In this document: positions 45,175 to 56,059 of the stretch, piece after piece | Position numbering within the stretch: position 1 is the first letter of the stretch | Layout of the letters: every line of letters starts with the position of its first letter | Origin: Mikania micrantha | Taxonomy: Eukaryota; Streptophyta; Magnoliopsida; Asterales; Asteraceae | Direction: 5' to 3' | Assembly: GCA_009363875.1 (NCBI GenBank) | Contig: CM018683.1 | Coordinates: forward strand, 43,917,815 to 43,981,814 | Length of the DNA stretch: 64,000 nt | The notes under the pieces: model-generated | Databases searched by the model: none | Told to the model about the DNA's origin: nothing | What the model saw: the letters and a program-made list of their open reading frames with translations, nothing else | Program-made: the position numbers and the translations under genes

Positions 45175-45248
45175 CGAAATATGCATATATATAGGGCATA
45201 TGCAGAGGTGGATCGCAACCTCCCCTACACCGTCCCACCGCTATTTCG
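45175..45248 (-). other. Structured module, element C left LTR copy
   Basis: Sense: GGTGGGACGGTGTAGGGG, then an inner hairpin with TGCG loop (45204-45226), then GCATATGCCCTATATATA. Outer stem TATTTCG / CGAAATA. Same as 54173-54246 in the right LTR. Confidence 0.6.
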
Positions 45249-45568
45249 ATAAACCGTGACCATGTGTCCTTGACTACGTTTAGCAACCAGACTCTAACAA
45301 ACTCCCAGTTCCATCCTAAATCCATTTTTATTCCAAACCAATAATCCATAATCAGAATAATGTAACTGCGATAAACACTCTGGTTCTGTTTAGTTGGATT
45401 ACAACTAAACTTCCCATGGTTTACGCGTATAATATGTGTTATAATCATGTATACCATCAACAGTGATAATCATCAAATAATATGTCGATATTATTAATTA
45501 CAAAATCCTAGGTCGTAACAGTACAATCGTACGGATGTACGGACAACCTAAAGTACAGTGATGTTACA

Positions 45569-45584
45569 GTCTCCCCTAGTTAAG
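45569..45584 (-). other. Polypurine tract, element C
   Basis: Minus strand CTTAACTAGGGGAGAC directly before the LTR TGTAACA. Confidence 0.85.
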
Positions 45585-45602
45585 GGAATTTCGTCCCGAA
45601 AT

Positions 45603-48600
45603 TCAACTTGGAGTGACCGTAGTAAACAAATGTGGGTACTTAAGCTTCATCTGATCTTCTCGCTCCCATGTGAACTCTGGACCCCGCTTCGATTCCCAAC
45701 GCACTTTGACAATCGGGATTCTACTACGTTTGAGCTTTTTAACCTCACGATCCATGATTTCCACTGGTTTTTCAACAAAATGCATGGTATCATCGATGCG
45801 AATGTCATCGAGTGGTACGTGAAGATCCTGATCAGCTAAGCACTTTCTCAAATTGGACACGTGAAACGTCGGGTGCACGTTACTAAGTTCACCAGGAAGT
45901 TCTAATTTGTAAGCAACCTTCCCAACCCGTTCAAGGATCTTAAAAGGGCCAACATAGCGTGGAGCAAGCTTTCCTTTCTTCCCGAATCGCACAACGCCTT
46001 TCCAAGGCGACACTTTAAGAAACACCATATCTCCCACTTCAAACTCTAAAGGTTTTCTTCGTTTATCCGCGTAACTCTTCTGTCGACTGCGAGCAGCTAA
46101 CAGATTGTCACGGATCTGGCGGATCTTGTCAGTCGTTTCCTGAATAATCTCAGGACCAGTAATCTACGAATCGCCGACTTCGGTCCAACAAATAGGTGAC
46201 CGGCATTTCCTGCCATAAAGAGCTTCAAATGGTGCCATGCCAATGCTCGCGTGATAACTGTTGTTATACGAGAACTCAACCAACGGTAAATGGCTATCCC
46301 AATTGCCACCGAAATCGATGACACAAGCTCTTAACATGTCTTCTAGTGTCTGAATCGTTCGCTCCGTTTGACCATCCGTTTGAGGATGATAAGCGGTGCT
46401 AAGATCCAATCTTGTTCCAAAGGCTTCATGAAGTGATTCCCAAAATCGTGCCGTGAAACGAGCATCACGGTCCGATATTATGCTTAAGGGAATACCGTGT
46501 CGACTAATGATCTCATCAATATAGATACGAGCTAACTTCCGCACGGGGTAAGTTTCGCGTATCGGTAAGAAATGAGCCGACTTTGTCAATCTATCAACTA
46601 TCACCCAAATGCTATCTTTACCGTTTGTGGTTTGTGGGAGTTTGGTAATAAAATCCATAGAGATGTTCTCCCACTTCCACATCGGTATTTCAGGTTGCAT
46701 TAACAATCCAGAAGGTCGCTGGTGTTCTGCCTTGACTTTCGCACAGTTAAGGCACTTAGACACATATTCAGCAATGTCCTTCTTCATTCCAGGCCACCAA
46801 TACAAGCCCCTAAGGTCTTGATACATCTTATCAGAGCCTGGGTGGATTGAGTAACGAGACTTTTGAGCTTCATTCATAATCACCATTCTAAGATCACCCC
46901 GGTTCGGTATCCATAACCAATTCAAGTAATACATCAAGCCATCATCCTTAGTTTCCAATAAAATTTCAGCCCCGCAAGACATCTCATTTTTCAAGTCATC
47001 TTGAGCTAATGAGTGTTGTTGGGCTGTGAGAACATCATCACGGAGGTTATTGTGCACTCGGACACTATGGATCTGACCTTGACTCTTGCGACTAAGCGCA
47101 TCTGCTACTACATTCGCTTTACCAGGATGGTAGCGAATTTCACAGTCATAATCATTCAACAGTTCAACCCACCTCCGTTGTCTCATATTGAGCTCCTTTT
47201 GATTGAGAATATGTTGTAAGCTTTTATGATCAGTGAACACTACACACTTAGTGCCATAAAGATAGTGTCTCCATATCTTCAAGGCAAACACGACTGCTCC
47301 AAGTTCCAAGTCGTGTGTAGTGTAGTTCTTTTCGTGAATCTACAGTTGTCTTGATGCATAAGCCACGGCCTTTCCCCGTTGCATGAGGACACAACCGAGA
47401 CCTAGGTTGGATGCATCACAGTAAACCACAAAATCATCATTTCCATCAGGCAATGTCAAGACAGGAGCATCACAAAGTTTCTGCTTCAAGATCTGAAATG
47501 CCTCTTCCTGCTTAGGTCCCCACTCATATGGCTTCTTCTTCTGTGTCAAAGAAGTAAGCGGGACAGCAATCCTGGAGAAATTCGAGATGAACCGCCGATA
47601 GTAACCGGCAAGTCCGAGAAATGATCGAATCTCCGTCGGTGTCTTCGGTGTACTCTGATTCTTCACCGCATCTATCTTTGTTGGATCCACGTGAACACCA
47701 TATTCATTGACTATGTGCCCCAAGAATTGAACTTCCTTAAGCCAGAATTCACATCTAGAGAATTTGGCAAACAGTCGCTCTTCTCTTAGGATCTCCAAAA
47801 CCAACTTAAGGTGTTTCTCGTGCTCTTCCTTGGTATTTGAGTATATCAGAATATCATCAATGAATACAATCACAAACTTATCCAAGTATGGCCTGCAAAC
47901 ACGGTTCATGAGGTCCATGAAAACTGCAGGTGCATTGGTAAGGCCGAAGGGCATTACCAGAAATTCATAATGGTCATATCTTGTTCTAAAAGCTGTCTTG
48001 GGAATATCATCATCGTGTACACGAAGCTGATGATACCCAGACCTAAGATCGATCTTTGAAAACCATGCCGAGCCCTATAGCTGATCGAAGAGATCATCGA
48101 TGCGCGGCAATGGATATCGATTCTTGATTGTAAGCTTGTTCAATTCACGGTAGTCGATGCACATCTGGAATGACCCGTCCTTCTTCTTGACAAACAGAAC
48201 TGGTGCACCCCATGGTGAATGGCTCGGGCGAATAAATCCTTTATCAGTAAGTTCTTGTAGCTGACTCGCCAATTCTTGCAACTCGGAAGGTGCAAGTCTG
48301 TAGGGAGCTTTAGCAACTGGGTTCGCACCAGGTACTAAGTCAATTAGAAACCCTACTTGACGTTCTGGTGGAAGACCCGGCAGATCATCTGGAAATACTT
48401 CTGGAAAATCTCTGATCACAGGAACATCTTCAACTCTCTTTCCTTTATCCTTTTTCTCCACAATATGAGCTAAAAATGCGATACATTTCTTCCTAAGGTA
48501 CTTGTGTGCTTTAGTGCATGACATAAGCTTAAGACCTTTGCTAGAAGTTTCTCCAATTACTCTTAAAGTTTCACCCGAAGGCAATGGAATACGTATGTAT

Positions 48601-50165
48601 TTCTCATGGCAAACTATCTCCGCTTTGTGGGTGGCTAACCAATCCATGCCTATGATAACATCAAAGCTACCAAGATGCATAGGTATAAGATCAATCGGGA
48701 AAACGTGATCATTTAAGTTCACAGTACATCTGATAATAACAGTGTCAATATCAATAGTGTTTCCGTCAGCCACCTCCACGTTAAACGGTTTATCTAAATA
48801 TGTACGTGTTCTACCAAGCAAGCATTCAAAATCATATGATACGAAACTCCTATCGGCACCAGAATCAAATAAGACAGATGCATAAGAGTTGTTGATCAGA
48901 AATGTACCATTGACCACATCCTGATTGGCTTGAGCAGCTGGAGTATTCAGTTGAAACGCTCGACCTCTTGCCACTCTTTGATTGTTTCCAGTCAACTTTG
49001 GGCACTAATTTCTAAAATGACCCACTTCACCACACTCATAACAGGCTCGTGCCTGTGCTTGAGGTACCTGGCGAACGGGTACAGCTGGAATAGGTTGTGC
49101 TTGTGGAGCAGGCAATGCAAGCGGTGCTTGTTGCATCCTTTGTGCTTGCGGTGCGCTCCTACAGACGTTTGCATAATGACCATACTTGCCACAGTTGTTG
49201 CAGACGCGACAAGGCAAGTTGGGTGCATGGTGGTACCGGCAAGTATTACATTGAGGAGTAATTCCAACATAATTCCTGGCAGTAGTGTTGTTTGATGATT
49301 GCTGCGCAGACTTTGCAGCAGGAGCAGTGACCATGAAATTCCTGGTCTTCCTCTTTTTGTTGCTACCTTTGGATGAACTGGCAGCTTCAGTCTTTACTTC
49401 AGTAGAAATCTCCTTGCCAGATGATTTGGTGTCAGTCTTCTTGAATCCCTTCCGAGTGAGTGTTCCAGCCTTCACATGATTATCAGTAAGTGTAGCAGAT
49501 AGACGGATTGCAGCCTCCAATGTTTTGGGGTTGCTCCCGTACACGGTATCCTGAATCTACATAGGCAGACCGCCTATGTACTTCTCTATTGCTCTCTCTA
49601 ATGGTGTCACCAGATGAGGCACTAGCAGACTATACTCATTAAAACGAGTGTTGTAGATGACGTTCTCGCCACTATCTTGTTTGAGTTCCCAGAACTCAGT
49701 CTCTAGTTTCCTCATTTCACTGCGAGGACAGAATTCAGTGGTCATTAGATTCTTGACCTCAGTCCAAGTCAGTGCTAGGGCAGCATCCACTCCCCTAGTT
49801 CGCTTTTCGCCATTCCACCAAGTCAGTGCTCTCTTTTGGAAAACACTGGTGGCATAGCGAACTTTCAGATTCTCTAGGCAATCGCTGTTAATGAAGGTGT
49901 TCTCCATGCTCTCAAACCACTGCAGCAGACCAGTGGCAGATTCAGCACCCGTGAACTTCAAAGGGTTGCAGGAGTTGAAGTGTTTAAATGTGCAAGTTGG
50001 CGGGTTTGCACCACCTCTGTTCTGATTGATATTCTGGTTAGCCTGAGTCAATTGGCTCACCAATCCAGAGATGAGGTTGGCTAACTCTTGTATGCCAGAG
50101 TTGGCATTACTGTTGTTAGCATCCCCATTGTTCGAGTCATCTTCGTTGTGACGGCGAGGCGGCAT
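45603..50165 (-). pseudogene. Element C gag-pol polyprotein, one frame with five TAG stops
   Basis: From ATG 50163-50165 to 45603 the frame is never shifted (1521 codons) but is interrupted by TAG at 49557-49559, 49005-49007, 48075-48077, 47340-47342 and 46164-46166. Order: gag core (TWWNGEKRT, EFCPRSEMRKLETEFW); zinc motifs CNTCRYHH...CNNCGKYGHYANVC (~49230-49150); a second knuckle CYECGEVGHFRN (~49040) with a stop inside it; protease LFDSGADRSF (~48870); RT with KGFIRPSHSPWGAPVLFVKK and FIDDILIYS (~47850); RNase H (YCDASNLGLGCVLMQ ~47420; HPGKANVVADALSRK ~47110); integrase zinc region (HPGSDKMYQDL to CLNCAKVKAEHQ, 46850-46730); core (MDFITKLP, SDRDARF, GQTERTIQTLEDML); and a chromodomain-like end (VRWESKRGPEFTWERE). 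All catalytic motifs seem kept. At least three of the stops sit where relatives have Gln. Confidence 0.92.
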
Positions 50166-50421
50166 GTTTCTGAGAAATTAGAAACATGTTACTACCGTTT
50201 ACAACGTAAGTCATAAAAACAATGGTCACATGAGTTCATTTAGACAGTTAGGATTACATATAGGAACTATATTTCTCTCCTATCAGTCATTAAACTCATA
50301 ATCGTTTATAAATTTCCTACTATTATTCTAAGTGTCCTAATTGGTCATAACTATTATTAGCTAACTATTCCTAAGTTCAATACATTCCCCACCCTATACC
50401 AACACTGACAACCTCCCGATA

Positions 50422-50501
50422 CAATGCAACAAGCTTATGTATAGGGCATATGCAGAGGTAGATCGCAATCTCCCCTACACCGTCCCACCACCGTTCCATT
50501 G
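50422..50501 (-). other. Structured module, leader copy 3
   Basis: Outer stem CAATGCAAC / GTTCCATTG (8 of 9 pair). Inner hairpin 50454-50476 in sense: AGGGG, AGAT, TGCG loop, ATCT, bulged A, CCTCT. Confidence 0.65.
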
Positions 50502-50599
50502 CACCACGATTATGCCCTTGTTAGCATTTAGGGTGTATCATGTATCTTACCATAGTCTCACTTCACAAACCTTATCCTAGTTAGGATAATTTTAAGTGA

Positions 50600-50940
50600 A
50601 GTGGTCTTTAGTTCCCTTGGACATTTAAGTTTGCCTAATGTCTAAGTTCACCTTGACATGTAGGTTTGCCTATTTCTAAGTTCACCTAATGTCTAAGTTC
50701 ACCTGACATTAAGTTCCCTTAATGTCTAAGTTTACTAAAAATCCATAATAATCCCAATGTCCATAATCATCAATAAGGGTTCATATCATCACTGAGTGCT
50801 CTTATTGTCAATAAGTGTTCATATCCTCCCTATAGCTTATTCTCATCAAGTGTCCATACCATCACTAAGTGTTAGTATCATCACCCAAGTCCATATTCCA
50901 TCACTAATCGTTCATATCGTTCGTTGATCCTATGCACCCT
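50600..50940. repeat. Degenerate short repeats in element C leader
   Basis: Variants of AATGTCTAAGTTCACCT (50635-50745), then variants of AAGTGTTCATATCATCAC (50780-50930), too diverged for an exact period. Confidence 0.6.
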
Positions 50941-51125
50941 ACGTGTCCAATCCGTGTGTTTCATAAGTGAATTTATAATTGTTTATTAAATGTGGTCATC
51001 CATGAGTCAATCCCATTTCCACCTTAACCAACATACCATCAACAATCCATCAATCATATCCTCACAACAATTCCTAGTAATTTCCTAATAATATCCTATG
51101 TTCCTGACACTGACAGACCCCCAAT

Positions 51126-51207
51126 ATACTACAAATGGTATATGTATAGGGCATATGCAAGGGTAGATCGCAACCTCCCTTACACCGTCCCACCACCTTT
51201 GTAGTAT
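51126..51207 (-). other. Structured module, leader copy 2
   Basis: Outer stem ATACTACAAA / TTTGTAGTAT (10 of 10). Inner hairpin 51159-51181 in sense: AAGGG, AGGT, TGCG loop, ATCT, bulged A, CCCTT. The best-formed copy. Confidence 0.7.
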
Positions 51208-51352
51208 ACCACGAGTGTGTCCTTGTCTGGTGATCACAAGATCTGACAGATAATTCCTAAAGCAGATAAATTCCTAAGCAGTTAAGTTTTTAAACAAGTA
51301 AGTGTCCCAAACGGGTAGTTCCCTTATTCCTCCATACTGACATCCACCCAAT

Positions 51353-51436
51353 GTACTGTAAATGTTATATATATAGGGCATATGATAAGGGTCAGTCGCA
51401 ACTGCCCAAACCACCGTCCCACCACCTTTAAAATAC
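51353..51436 (-). other. Structured module, leader copy 1
   Basis: Outer stem GTACTGTAAA / TTTAAAATAC (8 of 10). Inner hairpin 51389-51407 in sense: GGG, CAGT, TGCG loop, ACTG, bulged A, CCC. Confidence 0.65.
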
Positions 51437-51953
51437 ACCACGAGTCTGTCCTTATCGAATCATTAGGGCGCAAGTAAGCAATTAATTAGTAAGCAGCATA
51501 TATAATCAGATGTATAACAGGAGTTCAGTTAACATGTAATAAACACATAAGCATGAAATCCTGAATATACTAACTAGTGTATGAAATAGTTCATACTAGG
51601 GTATCCTACGGTTATAGACAAGGTCAACCATTTCTAGTAATTAGAGTAGACAAATACAATATTTTCCACAAACAAATTTAGCTAATTAATTAGAGAATCT
51701 TGGGATTTTCAATTGGTACAAAGCTAGAATCAAGCAATCTTGATCGATCAGAAGGAACAAGGTAGAAAGCATCGCCAATTAATTTGAACACATCAAGGGT
51801 TTATTTTGGCAGAAAATCAAAAGATTATTAAAATATTGACAGAATATTGGAGACCACTAAATTAGATTGGAAGATTGGAGCTGTCTGCAATATTTTTTTA
51901 TTGGAATCAGCAAGCATCTCAAGAATATATTTATTTGTTGGTGGTTCTAGAAT

Positions 51954-54566
51954 TGTAACACCCCGACCGATGGCGGAAACGTCGGGATGCCACGAGGGAT
52001 GTGTAGATTGTTCAAAAGCTCGTGGGCATCTGAATCCAATCATCATATATCAATCAATCAACCAAAATAATTACACAAAAATCATGTTCATCATGAAATA
52101 GTTACAACAAATCCAAAAGAGATTTAGCTATCTAACTAAATTCTAGTCGCCAGATATTTAGTTATTTAGCTTAGTCCAAGACCCTATATGATGATGTCCA
52201 AAATAGAAGAGATCATCCTCTTCATCCTACTTGTCTCCATCACCTGAAACATGTAAGAAATCAAGTGTCAACTACAAAGTAGTTGGTGAGTCATCATAAG
52301 TTTTATACTTAAAAGGTTTTATAAAAAAAATTAATTTAAAAGTTTAAGTTGAAAAATGGTTTTATAAAAGTTTAGATAAAAAGCGTATAAGTACTTATGA
52401 TTTTCTGAGAAATCCACAATAGAAATACCTATATGAGATAATCCACCAAATCCCCAAACACAACAACCAAACACATACACAAACATATAACCACATAACC
52501 AATCAGTTAAAATCAATCATAAATAATCATAGTCAATAATAGATGATCAAACCACAACCAATCAACCAATCTCAGCATCAATATTCTCAAATAATGTTCG
52601 TGACTATACATGATCATTATGTAATTAACATAAGTTAAAAACATGATACATGGTGTGGTAGCTAACCACGTGCCAATACATGAAGTCAAAGCAATTAACC
52701 GAAGTCAAAGGCAATGATTCACAGAGTGGAAATAATCCACGTGACAATACACGATGTCAAAGCAATTAACCGGAGCTAAGAGCGATGATTCTCGGAATTT
52801 GTGACAATACTTGTAATCTTTGTTATTGACCGAGGTCAATAACAATGTTTACATGGATATAAGCAAATAAGAGATAATATAATAATAATGATAATTTCGA
52901 ATGTGAATATCATATTGATAAACAGGTAGTAACCTTGCGTTATCAAAATAATATTAAATTTGGTATACATGTTCCACCTCCGAGTTTTTAAAACAAAACA
53001 GTTTAAAGAAAGGGAGGTTATGAGAACTCACTTGAAGTCCTTAGTATATGTGTTCTCGTATTATGCGCGCTCGCGTAGATAATTCAAAGCAACTCAACAA
53101 TCTGTAGTTAATAGATGTTCGTGCTTATAAGTATTCGTGTCTAAATCTAATTAAATAACCATAAGTGTTTCTATACGTCATTAGGTGTATTGTTACCTAG
53201 TTGGTTAAATTCTAAGTAAAATAGACTTACACCCCCTTGTATAAATGTTTGTCATTAAAATATAATTTAGACTTAAGAGATTATACAAAGATTAGTCTTA
53301 TAAATGTTCATCTATCATTTGTCATAAATCAAGTTTTCCCTTGTTTAGAAAAGGTGACAATTATATGATTTCATGCATGCATGGTTATATACATATATAT
53401 GTGTGTGTATATCTACTTAATTATATCCTCTTGTTAAACGCATGTAGGTTCTTGTCACCCTAGGACCAGCGAACCCTTTTAGGGTTATGGTCTAGGGTTC
53501 GCCTCATATTACACTAGGTTCGTTGCCCATGGTTCGGGCCAAAGTGGCAGGCAAGGTTCGGTGTCCCTTGGGTTCACCACCCTAGGGTTTGGCTCCAAAG
53601 AGAGGAAAGGTTCGCTGCCTTGAGCCCCCATTAATTACAGGGTTCGGCTAGACTCCCCTACTAGGGTTCGATGAATGCAGAAAATGGTTCGTGGTTCAGC
53701 TATATGGTTCGGCTCATGGTCAAGGTTCGTGAAGGCTAGCAGATCCGGCTAAGGTGAAGGGTTCGCTGCCCATTTTCCCGCCCAAAGAAGGTTCGTGGGT
53801 TAAGGGTTCGGCAAACCCAACTAAGGTTCGGCCACATAGTGATGTAGGGTTTTCAGGTCACGAACCTTACAGGTTCGCCCCATCCCTGCTCGCGAACACA
53901 GGTTCGGTCGCCCCTTCACCCACCGAACAGCTCCCAATCATCATCATCCTCGAATCCTAAGTGTTTACAGGTTCATTTATCGCTTTACAACTTGATACCC
54001 AACTGGTTTACACATATAAAACCCTAAATCGTTTGCAAGATCGTTCGCGTTTAAGAAATGTTCGTAACCTCACCATCGCATAATTAATTCCCATTATTTA
54101 TTAACTTTAATATTATCTTTTTCCCAAACCAAAACCCACTAAACCCTAGTCACTGACACATCCATGATAGACCGAAATATGCATATATATAGGGCATATG
54201 CAGAGGTGGATCGCAACCTCCCCTACACCGTCCCACCGCTATTTCGATAAACCGTGACCATGTGTCCTTGACTACGTTTAGCAACCAGACTCTAACAAAC
54301 TCCCAGTTCCATCCTAAATCCATTTTTATTCCAAACCAATAATCCATAATCAGAATAATGTAACTGCAATAAACACTCTGGTTCTGTTTAGTTGGATTAC
54401 AACTAAACTTCCCATGGTTTACGCGTATAATATGTGTTATAATCATGTATACCATCAACAGTGATAATCATCAAATAATATGTCGATATTATTAATTACA
54501 AAATCCTAGGTCGTAACAGTACAATCGTACGGATGTACGGACAACCTAAAGTACAGTGATGTTACA
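51954..54566 (-). repeat. Element C right LTR (5' in sense)
   Basis: In sense TGTAACATCACTG (54566) ... GGTCGGGGTGTTACA (51954). About 775 bp present in the left copy (44272-45046) is missing near 54032, including the TATA and GTGACGAT pair, so this copy has probably lost its promoter. Contains a module copy at 54173-54246 and the GGTTCG cluster. Confidence 0.75.
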
Positions 54567-54742
54567 AGAATCAAAGGAGTAAAAGAAAAAAATGCAAAAA
54601 AAAATCTAATCAGAAAATATTTGTCAGGAAAGAAAGAATACATGTGTGGGATCAACTAAAACCCTTGTTGTTGCTCCCATGCGATCCTGTTCGTCAGTAA
54701 CCAATGTCGCGTGTTAGTAATCGTGTTAGCTACACTATGTAA

Positions 54743-54914
54743 GTCATGTTAAGCAAGTGTTAGTACCATTGTTGGTTCCACTGGTTTCGCTGTGTTGGTG
54801 ACTTGCCTCATATTCGGCAATCGCCTTGTTTACCCTGCGATCAACCATCATCTTGATGGTTTCCGCACCGATCTGCCTTTTCGGGGCACGTGTGTGAGTT
54901 CAGCGTCCGACCAT
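54743..54914 (-). pseudogene. Element D gag-like N-terminal fragment
   Basis: From ATG 54912-54914 the frame reads MVGR, a TGA stop, THTRAPKRQIGAETIKMMVD, RRVNKAIAEYEASHQHSETSGTNNG and then a stop. The basic start followed by a helix with VDRRVNKAIAEYEA resembles the N-terminus of gypsy gag proteins. Only about 55 codons remain before the element is lost at 54567. It lies downstream of ORF1 in the sense direction with its own ATG. Confidence 0.5.
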
Positions 54915-55164
54915 CTTGTTAGCTCTATACGAAGGAATAGAGTGTTAGTCATCATGTGTTAGAGTGTTAGCCAGAAGTTACGTTAGATGTCATGTTAGCA
55001 AGCAACCATAGTCAAATGTACAGTAATGAGACAAAATAACATTTCATTAAATGAAAATTTTGAAGTACAATGATTTTTCCAAAATATAATACTACTATCA
55101 AGTTCATATGAGCACATCCCGCTCATCTAGGCGTACAAAAAGTAAAATACTGAAATAAAACAGG

Positions 55165-55905
55165 CTAACTAGTCTGAAGCAATAGTGGAGTGCGAGTCTC
55201 CACTGTCTGCTGGACCGTCGTCCTGGTCCTCCTTGGGATCTCATCAAGATCCTCATCAAAATCGCCCTCCTCGAGGTCCTCGACCTCGAACTGAAGTCCC
55301 TGTTCCTGCTCCTGCTCAGGCTCCACAATCAGCTGCTCGGCCCAAGCATTCTGGAGCACCGATTGGTTCTCTCCTGCCACGTCCTCCACCACGGCCAGTC
55401 GCTCGCCATGGTTTAGGACCACGGCAGCGACTTCCCCCTGTCGCTCCTCCAACTGCGCCGTCCGGTTCCGGAGCGTCGCAATCTCGTCTACCACCTGCTC
55501 CCGCAGATGGTCTACTTGTCCTCGGAGGTGCAGATTCTTCTCTCGGAGAGCTCTGATCTACTCATCCCACTCGTGGGCCCTACGGGCCTCCAGAGCTGTC
55601 CGTGCCACATGGGCCGCGAAGGCCCGCTCAAATGACACTCCGAGCGCCGGTAATCGATGCGCTCGGTCATCATCCGTCCGCATTCGCTGAAGTGGTACCC
55701 TCCCCTCAACAATCCAGTCCCACACAGTGGGAGAGTACCAGCTCCACGACCTGGCGCGCTTTTCTATGCGCGCCCGCTCAGCCATCTCCGCATTCACTAG
55801 GGCCACTATGTCCCGTACTCCGTGACGGTCCTCCTCCGTCAGCTTGTATCCATGCTCTGCAGGGCGTTTCCCCGGATCTCTCCTATCATCGTTGTTGTCG
55901 GCCAT
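55165..55905 (-). pseudogene. Element D ORF1, coiled-coil protein of unknown function (one TAG stop)
   Basis: I do not recognise this protein. 246 codons from ATG 55903-55905 to TAG 55165-55167, interrupted once by TAG at 55558-55560, in a context (WDE-stop-IRALREKN) that could have been Gln. The N-terminal half is charged, with LTEEDRHGVRDIVALVNAEM, a Trp-rich patch RSWSWYSPTVWDWIVEGRV (~50-68) and an Ala/Arg helix. The middle (~115-180) has heptad-like Leu/Val spacing (LREKNLHLRGQVDHLREQV, LRNRTAQLEERQGEVAAVVL), a likely coiled coil. The tail is very acidic (EPEQEQEQG...DLEEGDFDEDLDEI). No zinc knuckle, signal peptide or membrane segment is seen. The base composition is clearly GC-richer than its surroundings. 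Placed directly after LTR and primer site, where gag normally begins. A structural or accessory protein is possible but unproven. Confidence 0.65.
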
Positions 55906-56043
55906 CCTGAAATCTTAAATCAGTAAGTAACAGATAATAGCAATAATAATACATCAATGTGCAAATTCTAAGTGTAGTGTCTAAAGTTGAGCAATGGCTA
56001 TAGTCTAAGTTTACTACATGCAAACCTAGTTCTCTATAACCAA

Positions 56044-56056
56044 GGCTCTGATACCA
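56044..56056 (-). other. Primer-binding site, element D
   Basis: Minus strand TGGTATCAGAGCC, initiator tRNA-Met type, three bases after the LTR end at 56060. Confidence 0.9.
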
Positions 56057-56059
56057 GTC

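Larger units (their letters stand above)
43730..45568 (-). repeat. Element C left LTR (truncated)
   Basis: In sense it begins TGTAACATCACTG at 45568. Lacks about 1530 bp of the sense 3' end, present in the right copy as 51954-53484; the deletion junction at 43729 has a GGTT microhomology. Contains the structured module (45175-45248), paired GTGACGAT sites, a TATA box and the GGTTCG cluster. Confidence 0.85.
50166..51953 (-). other. Element C 5' leader, long and repeat-bearing
   Basis: 1.8 kb between the LTR and gag without coding content. Holds three copies of the structured module (51353-51436, 51126-51207, 50422-50501) and degenerate repeats (50600-50940). No standard TGGTATCAGAGC primer site is seen beside the LTR end at 51954; the sense sequence there is ATTCTAGAACCACC, so the primer tRNA is unknown or the LTR end is misplaced. 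Confidence 0.65.
43429..54566 (-). mobile_element. Gypsy element C (chromovirus, probably Tekay type) with an LTR-internal-LTR-leader layout
   Basis: In sense (right to left): LTR 54566-51954, leader 51953-50166, gag-pol 50165-45603, polypurine tract, LTR 45568-43730 and then a second copy of the first ~300 bp of leader (43729-43429, matching 51942-51643 with no difference I could see). The LTR copies differ at about seven of ~1060 shared positions and by two large deletions, each copy missing a different part. No clear target duplication. Confidence 0.85.

Noticed and set aside
45150..45260. Hammerhead or twister ribozyme in the structured module
   Set aside because: No CTGATGA or GAAA hammerhead core and no twister consensus; the fold is a hairpin within an outer stem without a known catalytic core.
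45152..45460. 102-aa ORF, nearly identical at 54150-54458
   Set aside because: Lies inside both LTR copies of element C and overlaps the structured module; repeated because the LTR is repeated.
55185..55910. Proline-rich ORFs on the plus strand opposite D ORF1
   Set aside because: GC-rich antisense shadows; the minus frame has a good ATG after the primer site and heptad spacing.
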